The notes under the pieces: model-generated
What the model was told of the DNA's origin: nothing
What the model saw: the letters and a program-made list of their open reading frames with translations, nothing else
Databases searched by the model: none
DNA from: JBGOUV01 sp041477815
GTDB taxonomy: Bacteria; Acidobacteriota; Terriglobia; Bryobacterales; JACQDG01
Assembly: GCA_041477815.1 (NCBI GenBank)
Contig: JBGOUV010000436.1
Span: 1-5,419, forward strand
Direction: 5' to 3'
DNA length: 5,419 bases
In this document: positions 1-5,355 of the stretch, one piece after another
How the letters are laid out: the number at the start of each line of letters is the position of its first letter
Position numbering within the stretch: the first letter of the stretch is position 1
Position numbers and translations under genes: made by a program

Positions 1-502
1 ATCCCTCCGGTTGGGGCTCGACTTTCAGGTGAGAAAAGATGTAGCCGGCGATCTCGAAATCGCGCGGCTCTTTGATGGCGTGCTCGGTGATCCACGAGAT
101 GGAAGCGCCGCCCTCGAGCATCTCCTCGGTGAACACGGTGGCGGTTCGGATCGAGCCGATCGGGGTGTGGTACTCGATCACCGTTTCGCGCCCGCGGCGC
201 AGCACGCGGCGGTCTACGCCTTCGAGCGTCGCGCGATAGGAAAAAACCGGCAGATTGTAGATGCCGAGGGCGCGGTCGAGCATGTCGGTTTCGCGAGCGC
301 AAGCGGTGAAGTCGGGCACCACGGAGTAGCAACCCACACCTAGACGGTCCGCTATCTCCAATAAGCTCAGGCCGTGTAACTCCGCCGGAAGTGTTCCGCT
401 CCGCAGCCGCGCCCGATGCCAGAATTCTAGACGCGGCACCCAGGGCAAGCGGTCGGGAATATCGCCGCGAATGGCGGCTTGGATCCTTTCACGATCGGTC
501 AT
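1..502 (-). CDS. UroD-superfamily methyltransferase-like protein, N-terminal part (cut by window edge)
   Basis: Reading the minus strand from the ATG at 502-500 gives 167 uninterrupted codons to the window edge, so the C-terminal part, including any metal-binding motif, is missing. The start is supported by an AGGA about 7 nt upstream. The protein opens MTDRERIQAAIRGDIPDRLP, the typical opening of UroD-fold proteins (R-x-x-x-A-[IL]-x-[GR]-x-x-x-D-R-[LIV]-P). It continues with WVPRLEFW (residues 21-28), GTLPAEL (36-42) and a GVGCYSVVPDF segment (55-65), which I associate with UroD-like proteins outside the heme pathway. The HemE signature P-x-W-x-M-R-Q-A-G-R is absent, so it is unlikely to be the heme enzyme. 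It is divergent from the transporter at 555 with only 52 bp between start codons, which suggests shared regulation. A methyltransferase role is inferred from the family; the substrate is unknown. Confidence 0.8.
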   Translation of the reverse strand, partial: MTDRERIQAAIRGDIPDRLPWVPRLEFWHRARLRSGTLPAELHGLSLLEIADRLGVGCYSVVPDFTACARETDMLDRALGIYNLPVFSYRATLEGVDRRVLRRGRETVIEYHTPIGSIRTATVFTEEMLEGGASISWITEHAIKEPRDFEIAGYIFSHLKVEPQPEG

Positions 503-554
503 GATTATTTCCTGGTATATCGTACCGCGATAGGCGCAGAATAACTCAAGATCT
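503..554. promoter_or_regulatory. Divergent intergenic region with presumed back-to-back promoters
   Basis: These 52 bp lie between the ATG of the minus-strand UroD-like gene and the ATG of the plus-strand transporter, so promoters for both, if present here, must overlap each other. The segment is AT-richer than its surroundings. I see no strong -35/-10 pair on either strand; on the minus strand TTGAGT and TACGAT are about 19 bp apart, which is weak. An imperfect palindrome GGTATATCGTACC (514-526) sits in the middle and could be an operator. The functional call rests on geometry rather than clear motifs. Confidence 0.4.
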
Positions 555-1844
555 ATGAGCGACAGCGCCTCGCAGCAGGACCGGCTCGCCTGGATGGTGG
601 TGCTGCTGCTGTTCGCGGGATCCGTGCTGAATTACGTGGATCGCGCCGTGCTCGGCGTGGTGATGCCGCAGGTTCGCCGAAACCTCTCATTGACCAACGC
701 CGATTACGGTCTGGCGGTCAACGCGTTTCTCGTCCTGTACATGATTTTCTACATCGTGGGTGGCAGGGTAGCCGATCGGCTGGGGTGCCGCCGCACATTC
801 TTGTTGACGATTGTCTTCTGGTCGGTCGCCAACATGCTGCACGCGCTGGCGCAGGGATTGCGCAGCCTGTGTTTCTTCCGGGCGCTGCTGGGCGCTGGAG
901 AGGGCGGTTACTATCCGACCGCCATGCGGGGCGCGGCGGAATGGTTCCCTCCTGAAAACCGCGCCAAGGCGGTGGGCCTGTTCCTGTGCGGCCTGAGCGT
1001 GGGCGCGCTGCTCACGCCGCCGATCGTGGCGTGGATCACCACCCGGTACGGCTGGAGGGCTTCGTTTCTGGCGACGGGAGCGCTGGGCCTGCTGCTCGTG
1101 CCGCCGTGGCTCCTGCTGCACCGGCGCATCGCGCAGATCTACGGCCAGCGGGACCCGGCGCCCGCCTGCCGGCAGGAGGCCGGCAGCGACTCTCTCCCGG
1201 AGCAGGAGCTCTCACTCGCCGAGGTGCTGCGGCGGCGGAAATACTGGTGCGTGCTGGCGGCCCGCGCGATGACAGACAGCGCCTGGTACTTCTATTTATT
1301 CTGGATGCCTGGCTATTTTCAAGAGGTACGCGGGTTCGACCTCCAGATGGTGGGCCGCTGGCTGTGGATCCCGTATTTCACCGCCGACTTGGGCGCCCTG
1401 GCCGGCGCGTGGACCTCGAGCGCGCTGATCCAGCGCGGGTTCAGCCTGAACCGCGGACGCAAGAGCGTGCTGATCCCTTCGGCCATGCTGGGGGCGCTGG
1501 GCGGGTGCGCTCATTTTGTGACGACGCCATTTCTGGCTCTCACGGTAATCAGCGTGGCTCTGTTCGGGCATCTGTCGTGGTCCTCCAACATTCACACCGT
1601 GATCACGGAGATCACGCCGCGGAAGCACCTGGCCGTCCTTTACGGGATCACGGGGGCCGCGGGAACATTGATGGGGGCCATCTCGCAGCCGCTCATCGGC
1701 CGCGTGGTGGACCGGGCGGGTTACGCCCCGGCGTTCGTGGGCACGGGCGCAGCTTATCTACTGGCAATTACTTTGCTGCTGAGCGCCGGCAGGATCGAGC
1801 CGATGCGGCGCGCTACCCTCCATCAAACTCCCGCACCGCCTTGA
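555..1844 (+). CDS. MFS transporter, ACS (anion:cation symporter) family, hexuronate-transporter type
   Basis: The 429-residue product is a probable 12-helix inner-membrane secondary transporter importing an organic anion with a cation. Family marks are NYVDR in helix 1 (26-30), the loop 2-3 motif GGRVADRLGCRR (69-80), GEGGYYPTAMRGAAEWFP (115-132) characteristic of ACS carriers, a polar central loop (about 190-228), and DSAWYFYLFWMPGYF (241-255) resembling the start of the second half in ExuT-type proteins. The last part, SQPLIGRVVDRAGY (377-390), repeats the loop motif in the C-terminal half. Length is normal. The ATG at 555 lacks a strong Shine-Dalgarno but fits the family N terminus. It is divergent from the partial UroD-like gene and its last 32 bp overlap the convergent UroD-like gene. 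Known ACS substrates include hexuronates, glucarate, tartrate and aromatic acids; the sequence does not tell which applies. Confidence 0.93.
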   Translation: MSDSASQQDRLAWMVVLLLFAGSVLNYVDRAVLGVVMPQVRRNLSLTNADYGLAVNAFLVLYMIFYIVGGRVADRLGCRRTFLLTIVFWSVANMLHALAQGLRSLCFFRALLGAGEGGYYPTAMRGAAEWFPPENRAKAVGLFLCGLSVGALLTPPIVAWITTRYGWRASFLATGALGLLLVPPWLLLHRRIAQIYGQRDPAPACRQEAGSDSLPEQELSLAEVLRRRKYWCVLAARAMTDSAWYFYLFWMPGYFQEVRGFDLQMVGRWLWIPYFTADLGALAGAWTSSALIQRGFSLNRGRKSVLIPSAMLGALGGCAHFVTTPFLALTVISVALFGHLSWSSNIHTVITEITPRKHLAVLYGITGAAGTLMGAISQPLIGRVVDRAGYAPAFVGTGAAYLLAITLLLSAGRIEPMRRATLHQTPAPP

Positions 1845-3069
1845 CCATTGCCACGATATTCTCGACGGGCGTCTGCGCCTGGATGTTGTGGACGGCGTTG
1901 AAGACGAAACCGCCGTGGCGGGAGAAGATTTCGCACCGCTCGAGCACCTGCCGGCGGACCTGCTCGGGCGTCCCGAAGGACAGCACCTGCTGCGTGTCCA
2001 CGCCGCCGCCCCAGAAGGTCAGACGGTCGCCGTAAGCCGACTTCAGATGTTGTGGGTCCATCCCGGCCGCCGAGCATTGCACGGGATTGAGAATCTCGAA
2101 GCCGCATTCGATGAAGGACGGGATGAACTTCTCCACCGCCCCGCAGGAATGCTTGAAAGTCTTCCAGGTGGTGTGGGTGTGAATCCAGTCATTCACCCGC
2201 AGGTAATACGGCATATAGAGCTCGCGGAACGTAGCGACCGAGCAGAACGAGGATGTCTGGGTGCCGAAATCGGTGCCGCAGATATTGACCACATCGACCA
2301 GGTCGCCGATCGCGGCATGGATTCGCCCGAGGTTCGCGAGAGCGATCTCGCACTGCAGCTCAAAAACCTGGTGCACGTAATCCCGGCGGGCCCGGGTCGA
2401 GATGTACCACTCTGCGATGTCGCGAATACCTTTGGGGTGCTTGAGGCCCACGGCGGGAATGACGCCGATGTCGCCGAAGGCCGTGCCGCCGAAGCTGGCC
2501 ACCACGGCCCTTCCGGTGGCCCGGGCGGCGCGGGCGGAGGTAGCCAGCCAATCCAGGTCCGCCTCCGAAATCGGGCCGAATTCCTCGACGTTGTCGGCGG
2601 GGTTCAGGCGCTCTTCGTCCATCGGTTCCTGCCGGATGATGGCGTCGAAGAAGTAGCCGCCTTGGGGCATTCTGCCGCTGGGAGGGGCCGTGAGATCGCC
2701 CTCGGGGTAAATCAGAATGTCGCCCTTCTCATCGCGCGTGGTGCGGAAGCCTTCGCCGACGAGAACCTCCAAACCGTCCTCCATCCGCCAGGTCTTCCAG
2801 TTCTCGTTCGGGAAGCCGTAGCGCGTTTTGCGGCGGACCAGGCCCTCGGTGTCGACGCCCATCGCCGGCTTCAACTCTTCGTCGATCTCGCCCAGCATCT
2901 GGCCGGGATCGAGAACCTTCACCGGGCGTCTTTCCAGGCCATAATAGTCGCGCAGGGCGGCGACGCAGCTCACGTGAATGCTGGTGACAAACGTGCCACC
3001 GCAATCGACCGGCAGGCGGTCCGCCAGCCGGTGGTGGAGCGCTGTCAGGACCCTCTCACGGCTGGTCAT
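1813..3069 (-). CDS. UroD-superfamily protein (corrinoid-type methyltransferase-like), 418 aa
   Basis: This complete gene has GGAGA four bases before its ATG (3069-3067) and a TAG stop at 1815-1813. It opens MTSRERVLTALHHRLADRLP, like the other two UroD-like proteins here. It lacks the HemE P-x-W-x-M-R-Q-A-G-R signature and is longer than HemE (roughly 350 aa), with an insertion-rich region around residues 90-165. The metal-type motif HSCG is at 307-310 (H307, C309). The position aligning with the third, Cys ligand of MtaA-type enzymes, just before the QTPVEN tail (399-404), is H394 in NAVHNIQ. Other conserved-looking segments are NICGTDFGTQ (262-271) and WGGGVDTQ (353-360). Family knowledge suggests methyl transfer to or from a corrinoid or other cofactor; decarboxylation is less likely. 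Its 3' end overlaps the transporter gene, and its upstream side faces the structured region. The substrate is unknown. Confidence 0.9.
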   Translation of the reverse strand: MTSRERVLTALHHRLADRLPVDCGGTFVTSIHVSCVAALRDYYGLERRPVKVLDPGQMLGEIDEELKPAMGVDTEGLVRRKTRYGFPNENWKTWRMEDGLEVLVGEGFRTTRDEKGDILIYPEGDLTAPPSGRMPQGGYFFDAIIRQEPMDEERLNPADNVEEFGPISEADLDWLATSARAARATGRAVVASFGGTAFGDIGVIPAVGLKHPKGIRDIAEWYISTRARRDYVHQVFELQCEIALANLGRIHAAIGDLVDVVNICGTDFGTQTSSFCSVATFRELYMPYYLRVNDWIHTHTTWKTFKHSCGAVEKFIPSFIECGFEILNPVQCSAAGMDPQHLKSAYGDRLTFWGGGVDTQQVLSFGTPEQVRRQVLERCEIFSRHGGFVFNAVHNIQAQTPVENIVAMVKAVREFDGG

Positions 3070-3194
3070 TGCTTCTCCAGTATCACTAAGTACACGCTTC
3101 CAGAAGTACGCTCACGTCTTCCGAGGACCTCGTGGCCATCGACAGCCCGCGCGCCGGCCACTCGGCCGTATCACGCCCTATCCGTGCCAGTAGA
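3070..3194. other. Intergenic region upstream of the minus-strand UroD-like gene
   Basis: No convincing gene is present in these 125 bp. They must include the ribosome binding site (GGAGA on the minus strand near 3075-3079) and probably the promoter of the 1813-3069 gene. AAGTAC occurs at 3088-3093 and again at 3104-3109, a direct repeat with a 16-bp period, and an 11-bp interrupted palindrome CGAGGACCTCG lies at 3122-3132. I could not find a good -35/-10 pair. The long open frame crossing here on the plus strand is a continuation of the antisense shadow of the UroD-like gene. Confidence 0.4.
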
Positions 3195-3254
3195 TCCGGA
3201 CGCGGCAAGTCCGGACAGGTGCGACTGGCCAGTGCCGTCGGCATACGCCATGAG

Positions 3255-3282
3255 AGCCGGAGCGCCCTGCGGGCGCCCGGCT
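3255..3282. repeat. GC-rich hairpin, 12 bp stem with one bulged A
   Basis: AGCCGG (3255-3260) pairs with CCGGCT (3277-3282), and GCGCCC (3262-3267) pairs with GGGCGC (3271-3276). A single bulged A lies at 3261 and the loop is TGC (3268-3270). It would be a very stable hairpin on either strand. No T-run follows on the plus strand, and on the minus strand the sequence beyond it is also not T-rich, so it does not look like an intrinsic terminator. Confidence 0.7.
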
Positions 3283-3339
3283 GAAGAAGAGGGGAGGCTG
3301 GTCAGGGCGAGACGTAACCGCTGATTTCGCAAGGAGATA

Positions 3340-3361
3340 CCGAGCGCAAATTTGCGCTCGG
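3340..3361. repeat. Perfect 22-bp palindrome
   Basis: The left arm CCGAGCGCAAA (3340-3350) is followed directly by its exact reverse complement (3351-3361), with no loop bases. As DNA it could be a binding site for a dimeric regulator. As RNA it would fold into a stem with a small A/U-rich loop. It sits between the two divergent UroD-like genes, about 270 bp from each start, so a shared operator is geometrically possible but distant. Part of a larger folded element is equally likely. Confidence 0.75.
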
Positions 3362-3440
3362 CGGAAAATGGGCGCCGCCCGGTGGGAAACGCCCTACCCG
3401 TAGATTTGATGTGGTGGGAGGTGTTGGTCCTATCCCACAT

Positions 3441-3578
3441 ACGTTAGCGAACTTCTGAAGTGGAGTACTAAGGAAGAATCTTCCGGAGCCACATAGTCCA
3501 CCAATGAAACTGCTGCCAACGCGGCGTGTGTGTGCCGTCGCAGTGTTAGACTAGCACCGCGCAGGAGGAACTACATCT
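3441..3578 (+). promoter_or_regulatory. Upstream region of the MtaA-like gene, weak promoter candidate
   Basis: No gene is seen here. An interrupted palindrome GGAAGA-a-TCTTCC occupies 3472-3484. A possible extended -10 element, TG-t-TAGACT, lies at 3544-3552, but no respectable -35 box is found about 17 bp upstream. AGGAGG at 3563-3568 is a Shine-Dalgarno sequence 10 bases before the leader ATG at 3579. The promoter assignment is weak; the Shine-Dalgarno is clear. Confidence 0.3.
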
Positions 3579-3632
3579 ATGGGCACTCGAGCGGCTGGCT
3601 GGCTGCTGGCGGAAGGGAGGAGGGTTCCATGA
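3579..3632 (+). CDS. Possible 17-residue leader ORF translationally coupled to the MtaA-like gene
   Basis: An ATG at 3579 with AGGAGG 10 bases upstream opens a short frame encoding MGTRAAGWLLAEGRRVP. Its TGA stop (3630-3632) overlaps the ATG of the next gene (3629-3631) as ATGA. The downstream gene's own Shine-Dalgarno (GGAGG, 3616-3620) lies inside this frame. That arrangement is typical of translational coupling, so the peptide could set or sense expression of the methyltransferase. Nothing in the peptide suggests attenuation by a particular amino acid: there is no run of one residue. It may be fortuitous, because an AGGAGG followed by an ATG can occur by chance in GC-rich purine-rich DNA. 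Confidence 0.4.
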   Translation: MGTRAAGWLLAEGRRVP

Positions 3633-4648
3633 ACGGCCGCCAAAGGGTGCTGGCTGCTCTGCGGCGCGAGCCGGTGGATCGGGCTCCGGTTTGCAATCCG
3701 ACCTCGGTCGCCACCCTGGAGCTGATGGACCTCAGCGAAGCGCCGTTCCCGGAGGCGAACCGGGTTCCGGAACGGATGGCCCGTCTTGCTGCGACCGGCC
3801 ACACGGAGTTAGGGTTCGACTCCATCATGCCGGTGTTCTCGGTGATCCAGGAGTCCTCGGCGCTGGGGTGCCGGATCGAGTGGGGCGAAAAAGATAACTG
3901 GCCCACGGTCCGGATGCGGGAGCCTATCTGGCAGCACCCCGACGACATCCGGATTCCTGCCAACCTCCTCACCCACGGCGATACGCAATGCGTTCTGAAG
4001 GCCATCACGCTCCTGAAAAAGCAGTTCGGCAGCGAGGCGGCGATCATCGGCAAGACCATGGGGCCCTGGACGCTCTCCTATCACTGCTTCGGCCTGGAGG
4101 ACTTCCTGTTGATGACGGTGGACGATCCCGGACAGGCGAAGCTCTGCCTGGACAGGCTGAAGGAGGTTACGGTCCAGTTTGGGCTGGCGCAGATCGAGGC
4201 GGGAGCCGATGCGCTCACGCTCCCGGACCACGCCACCGGTGACCTGGTCAGCGGCCAGTACTACAAGCGTTTCTTGCTGGACCTGCACGCCGAATTTCGG
4301 GAACGGCTCCCGGAGCCGATCATCCTGCACATTTGCGGCCGGACGCTCGATCGCATGGACTACATTGCCCAGACCGGTGTGGCGGCGTTTCATTTCGATT
4401 CGAGGAACGACCCCGTCGAGAGCGTGAAGGTGGTGAGAGACCGGCTTTCGCTCGTGGGCAGCATCAACAACCCGGTGACTCTGCTATCGAGGGGACCGGC
4501 GGAGGTTCGCCAGGAGGTGTTCCGCAACCTCGACGCCGGGGTGCGCCTGATTGGTCCGGAGTGCGCCGTGCCGCTCCAGACCCCTGTCGAGAATCTTAAG
4601 GAGATTCCTCGCGCTGTCGTCGAGTTTCGCCAGGCTCGCGCCGGATGA
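3629..4648 (+). CDS. MtaA/MtbA-like methylcobalamin:thiol methyltransferase (UroD superfamily)
   Basis: The 339-residue product matches the length and layout of methylcobalamin:coenzyme M methyltransferases, cytosolic zinc enzymes that move a methyl group from a methylated corrinoid protein to a thiol or other acceptor. It opens MNGRQRVLAALRREPVDRAP; the ELMD...APFPEA segment (31-43) resembles MtaA, and GADALTLPDHATGD (192-205) fits the family. The zinc motif H-x-C-x75-C is complete: HICG at 234-237 (H234, C236) and C312 in GPECAVPLQTP. I chose the start at 3629 because GGAGG lies 8 bases upstream and the family N terminus begins there; an in-frame ATG at 3530 would add 33 residues unlike the family. 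In a bacterium the acceptor may be a thiol or tetrahydrofolate and not coenzyme M. No corrinoid-protein gene is adjacent. HemE function is unlikely given the missing HemE signature. Confidence 0.9.
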   Translation: MNGRQRVLAALRREPVDRAPVCNPTSVATLELMDLSEAPFPEANRVPERMARLAATGHTELGFDSIMPVFSVIQESSALGCRIEWGEKDNWPTVRMREPIWQHPDDIRIPANLLTHGDTQCVLKAITLLKKQFGSEAAIIGKTMGPWTLSYHCFGLEDFLLMTVDDPGQAKLCLDRLKEVTVQFGLAQIEAGADALTLPDHATGDLVSGQYYKRFLLDLHAEFRERLPEPIILHICGRTLDRMDYIAQTGVAAFHFDSRNDPVESVKVVRDRLSLVGSINNPVTLLSRGPAEVRQEVFRNLDAGVRLIGPECAVPLQTPVENLKEIPRAVVEFRQARAG

Positions 4649-4953
4649 CCACGGGGAGGGAATCCCTCTGCTCGGCGCCCTCGGCTACATCGCCGCCTTC
4701 ACGCACAAATCAGACCTTTTTTATCTCCTGTTTGCCGAGTCGTGAAGATAGATCTTGAAGTTCTGGGAATTCGTGGTGCACCATGGAATGTAAGTCATGT
4801 CAGAGGGTTGACACCCGGGGAGGGTGCGGTGTATGTTCGACTTGCCCGGGAGTCCAAAATGGAAATTCCGGGTAGTACCAATGAGCGCCCCTGGCAATGC
4901 GCCGGAAAGCGCCGGGAAAGTGCGCCTCCCGGTTTTCGCCCAAGGAGGAATCG
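4649..4953. other. Intergenic region between the MtaA-like gene and the patatin-like gene
   Basis: No convincing gene lies in these 305 bp. A T-run (4717-4722) follows the MtaA-like stop codon by about 70 bases, but only a weak 5-bp stem with a 13-nt loop lies upstream and it is not adjacent, so I do not call a terminator. A 10-bp palindrome TGGTGCACCA is at 4774-4783. The promoter candidate for the next gene is listed separately. A short tandem near-repeat, GCGCCGGAAA then GCGCCGGGAAA, occupies 4899-4919 just before the patatin ribosome binding site. Confidence 0.5.
4808..4837 (+). promoter_or_regulatory. Sigma-70-like promoter candidate upstream of the patatin-like gene
   Basis: A perfect -35 TTGACA (4808-4813) is followed after 18 bp by TATGTT (4832-4837), which matches the -10 consensus at four of six positions. 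It is about 117 bp upstream of the patatin-like ATG at 4954. An inverted repeat CACCC-N5-GGGTG (4812-4826) starts in the -35 box and fills much of the spacer, where a bound repressor would block polymerase. This is the best promoter match I found in the window; the operator role is inferred. Confidence 0.5.
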
Positions 4954-5355
4954 ATGTCTACAGCTCTCGTTCTCAGTGGCGGCGACACCGGTGGCGACTT
5001 CGAAGTCGGCGCTGTGCGCTGCCTGTACAACCGCGGCATCCGTCCCCAACTGATTGCCGGCTCCTCGGTCGGCGCCATCAACGCCGCCACGCTCGCACAG
5101 GGCGACAGCGGGCTCGATCAACTGGAGCAGATCTGGCGGAGCCTGCGCGAAGACTCCGACATGTACTTGAACGAACCCTGGCTGGACGGACTGGAACCCA
5201 AGCTACGGAACCTCTTCCGCCTGGAGATCGCCCGCCTTTTGATCGACGCCGCCTGGCTGACGGGACATTTCCTGCCCTCAGCGGTTACTTTCTCCGCCAT
5301 GAGATTGCCCGGATTCCCGTTGAAAGTGGCGGCTCCCCCAGTACCCAGTCTATGA
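4954..5355 (+). CDS. Patatin-like phospholipase, N-terminal part only (truncated, probably inactive)
   Basis: The ATG at 4954 has a near-perfect Shine-Dalgarno, AAGGAGG (4942-4948), five bases upstream. The 133-residue product begins like bacterial patatin-like lipid acyl hydrolases: LVLSGG (5-10), FEVGAVRCLYNRGIRP (16-31), then the nucleophile motif GSSVG (36-40, Ser38) and AINAATLAQG. Patatin domains are normally about 200 residues or more and need a later Asp in a DG[GA] motif to form the Ser-Asp dyad. Here the frame ends at TGA (5353-5355) before any such motif. The oxyanion-hole loop, usually GGGxxG with Lys or Arg, reads GGDTGG and lacks the basic residue. The other two forward frames after about 5260 do not look like the missing part, so a deletion or degeneration is more likely than a single frameshift. 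Either a decaying gene or a short non-catalytic relative. Confidence 0.75.
   Translation: MSTALVLSGGDTGGDFEVGAVRCLYNRGIRPQLIAGSSVGAINAATLAQGDSGLDQLEQIWRSLREDSDMYLNEPWLDGLEPKLRNLFRLEIARLLIDAAWLTGHFLPSAVTFSAMRLPGFPLKVAAPPVPSL

Larger units (their letters stand above)
3195..3440. other. Structured intergenic block with consecutive inverted repeats; possible group II intron remnant
   Basis: This gene-free stretch carries a chain of inverted repeats: TCCGGAC/GTCCGGA (3195-3215, 7-nt loop), ACTGGCCAGT (3224-3233), TGCC/GGCA (3233-3243), a 12-bp hairpin with one bulge (3255-3282), a perfect 22-bp palindrome (3340-3361), GGTGGG/CCCTACC with one bulge (3381-3398), and ATGTGG/CCACAT (3409-3440). Such density suggests a folded RNA or a mobile structured element rather than ordinary spacer. 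The plus strand reads GTGCGAC at 3219-3225, matching the GUGYG 5' end of group II introns, but I find no domain V-like sequence (closing near ACGGTTC) and no reverse transcriptase. An intact intron is therefore excluded, and the remnant idea is tentative. It could instead be the 5' leader of the gene at 3629 or a repeat-derived element. Confidence 0.4.

Noticed and set aside
11..343. 110-codon plus-strand frame at the left edge
   Set aside because: It is antisense to the partial UroD-like gene, whose 167 codons have a family-typical N terminus and a Shine-Dalgarno.
986..2035. 349-codon plus-strand open frame overlapping the transporter
   Set aside because: It is the +1 shadow of the MFS gene: no domain, Arg/Gly/Ala-rich, no ribosome binding site. 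The transporter frame has family motifs throughout.
1888..3324. Long 478-codon open frame on the plus strand opposite the 418-aa UroD-like gene
   Set aside because: It mirrors the minus-strand gene, has low-complexity composition (rich in Arg, Ala, Gly, His, Asp) and no recognisable domain. The minus-strand frame has clear family motifs and a good ribosome binding site.
3171..3440. 89-codon minus-strand frame in the structured intergenic block
   Set aside because: It is crossed by several strong inverted repeats, has no family resemblance and lacks a convincing ribosome binding site; the open frame is explained by high GC.
3195..3440. Cobalamin riboswitch, considered because the neighbours are probably corrinoid-linked
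   Set aside because: On neither strand did I find the conserved B12-box order (GCCACTG together with the GGGAA, GGTG and TCCGG segments). Fragments such as GGCCAGTGCC and GGTGGGAAAC occur singly and in the wrong arrangement.
3530..3628. 33-residue N-terminal extension of the MtaA-like protein from an ATG at 3530
   Set aside because: The extension is Arg-rich and unlike the family, while the ATG at 3629 has a well-placed GGAGG and gives the usual MtaA length and N terminus.
4649..4722. Intrinsic terminator after the MtaA-like gene
   Set aside because: The T-run at 4717-4722 has no adjacent GC-rich hairpin; the best stem is 5 bp with a 13-nt loop well upstream.
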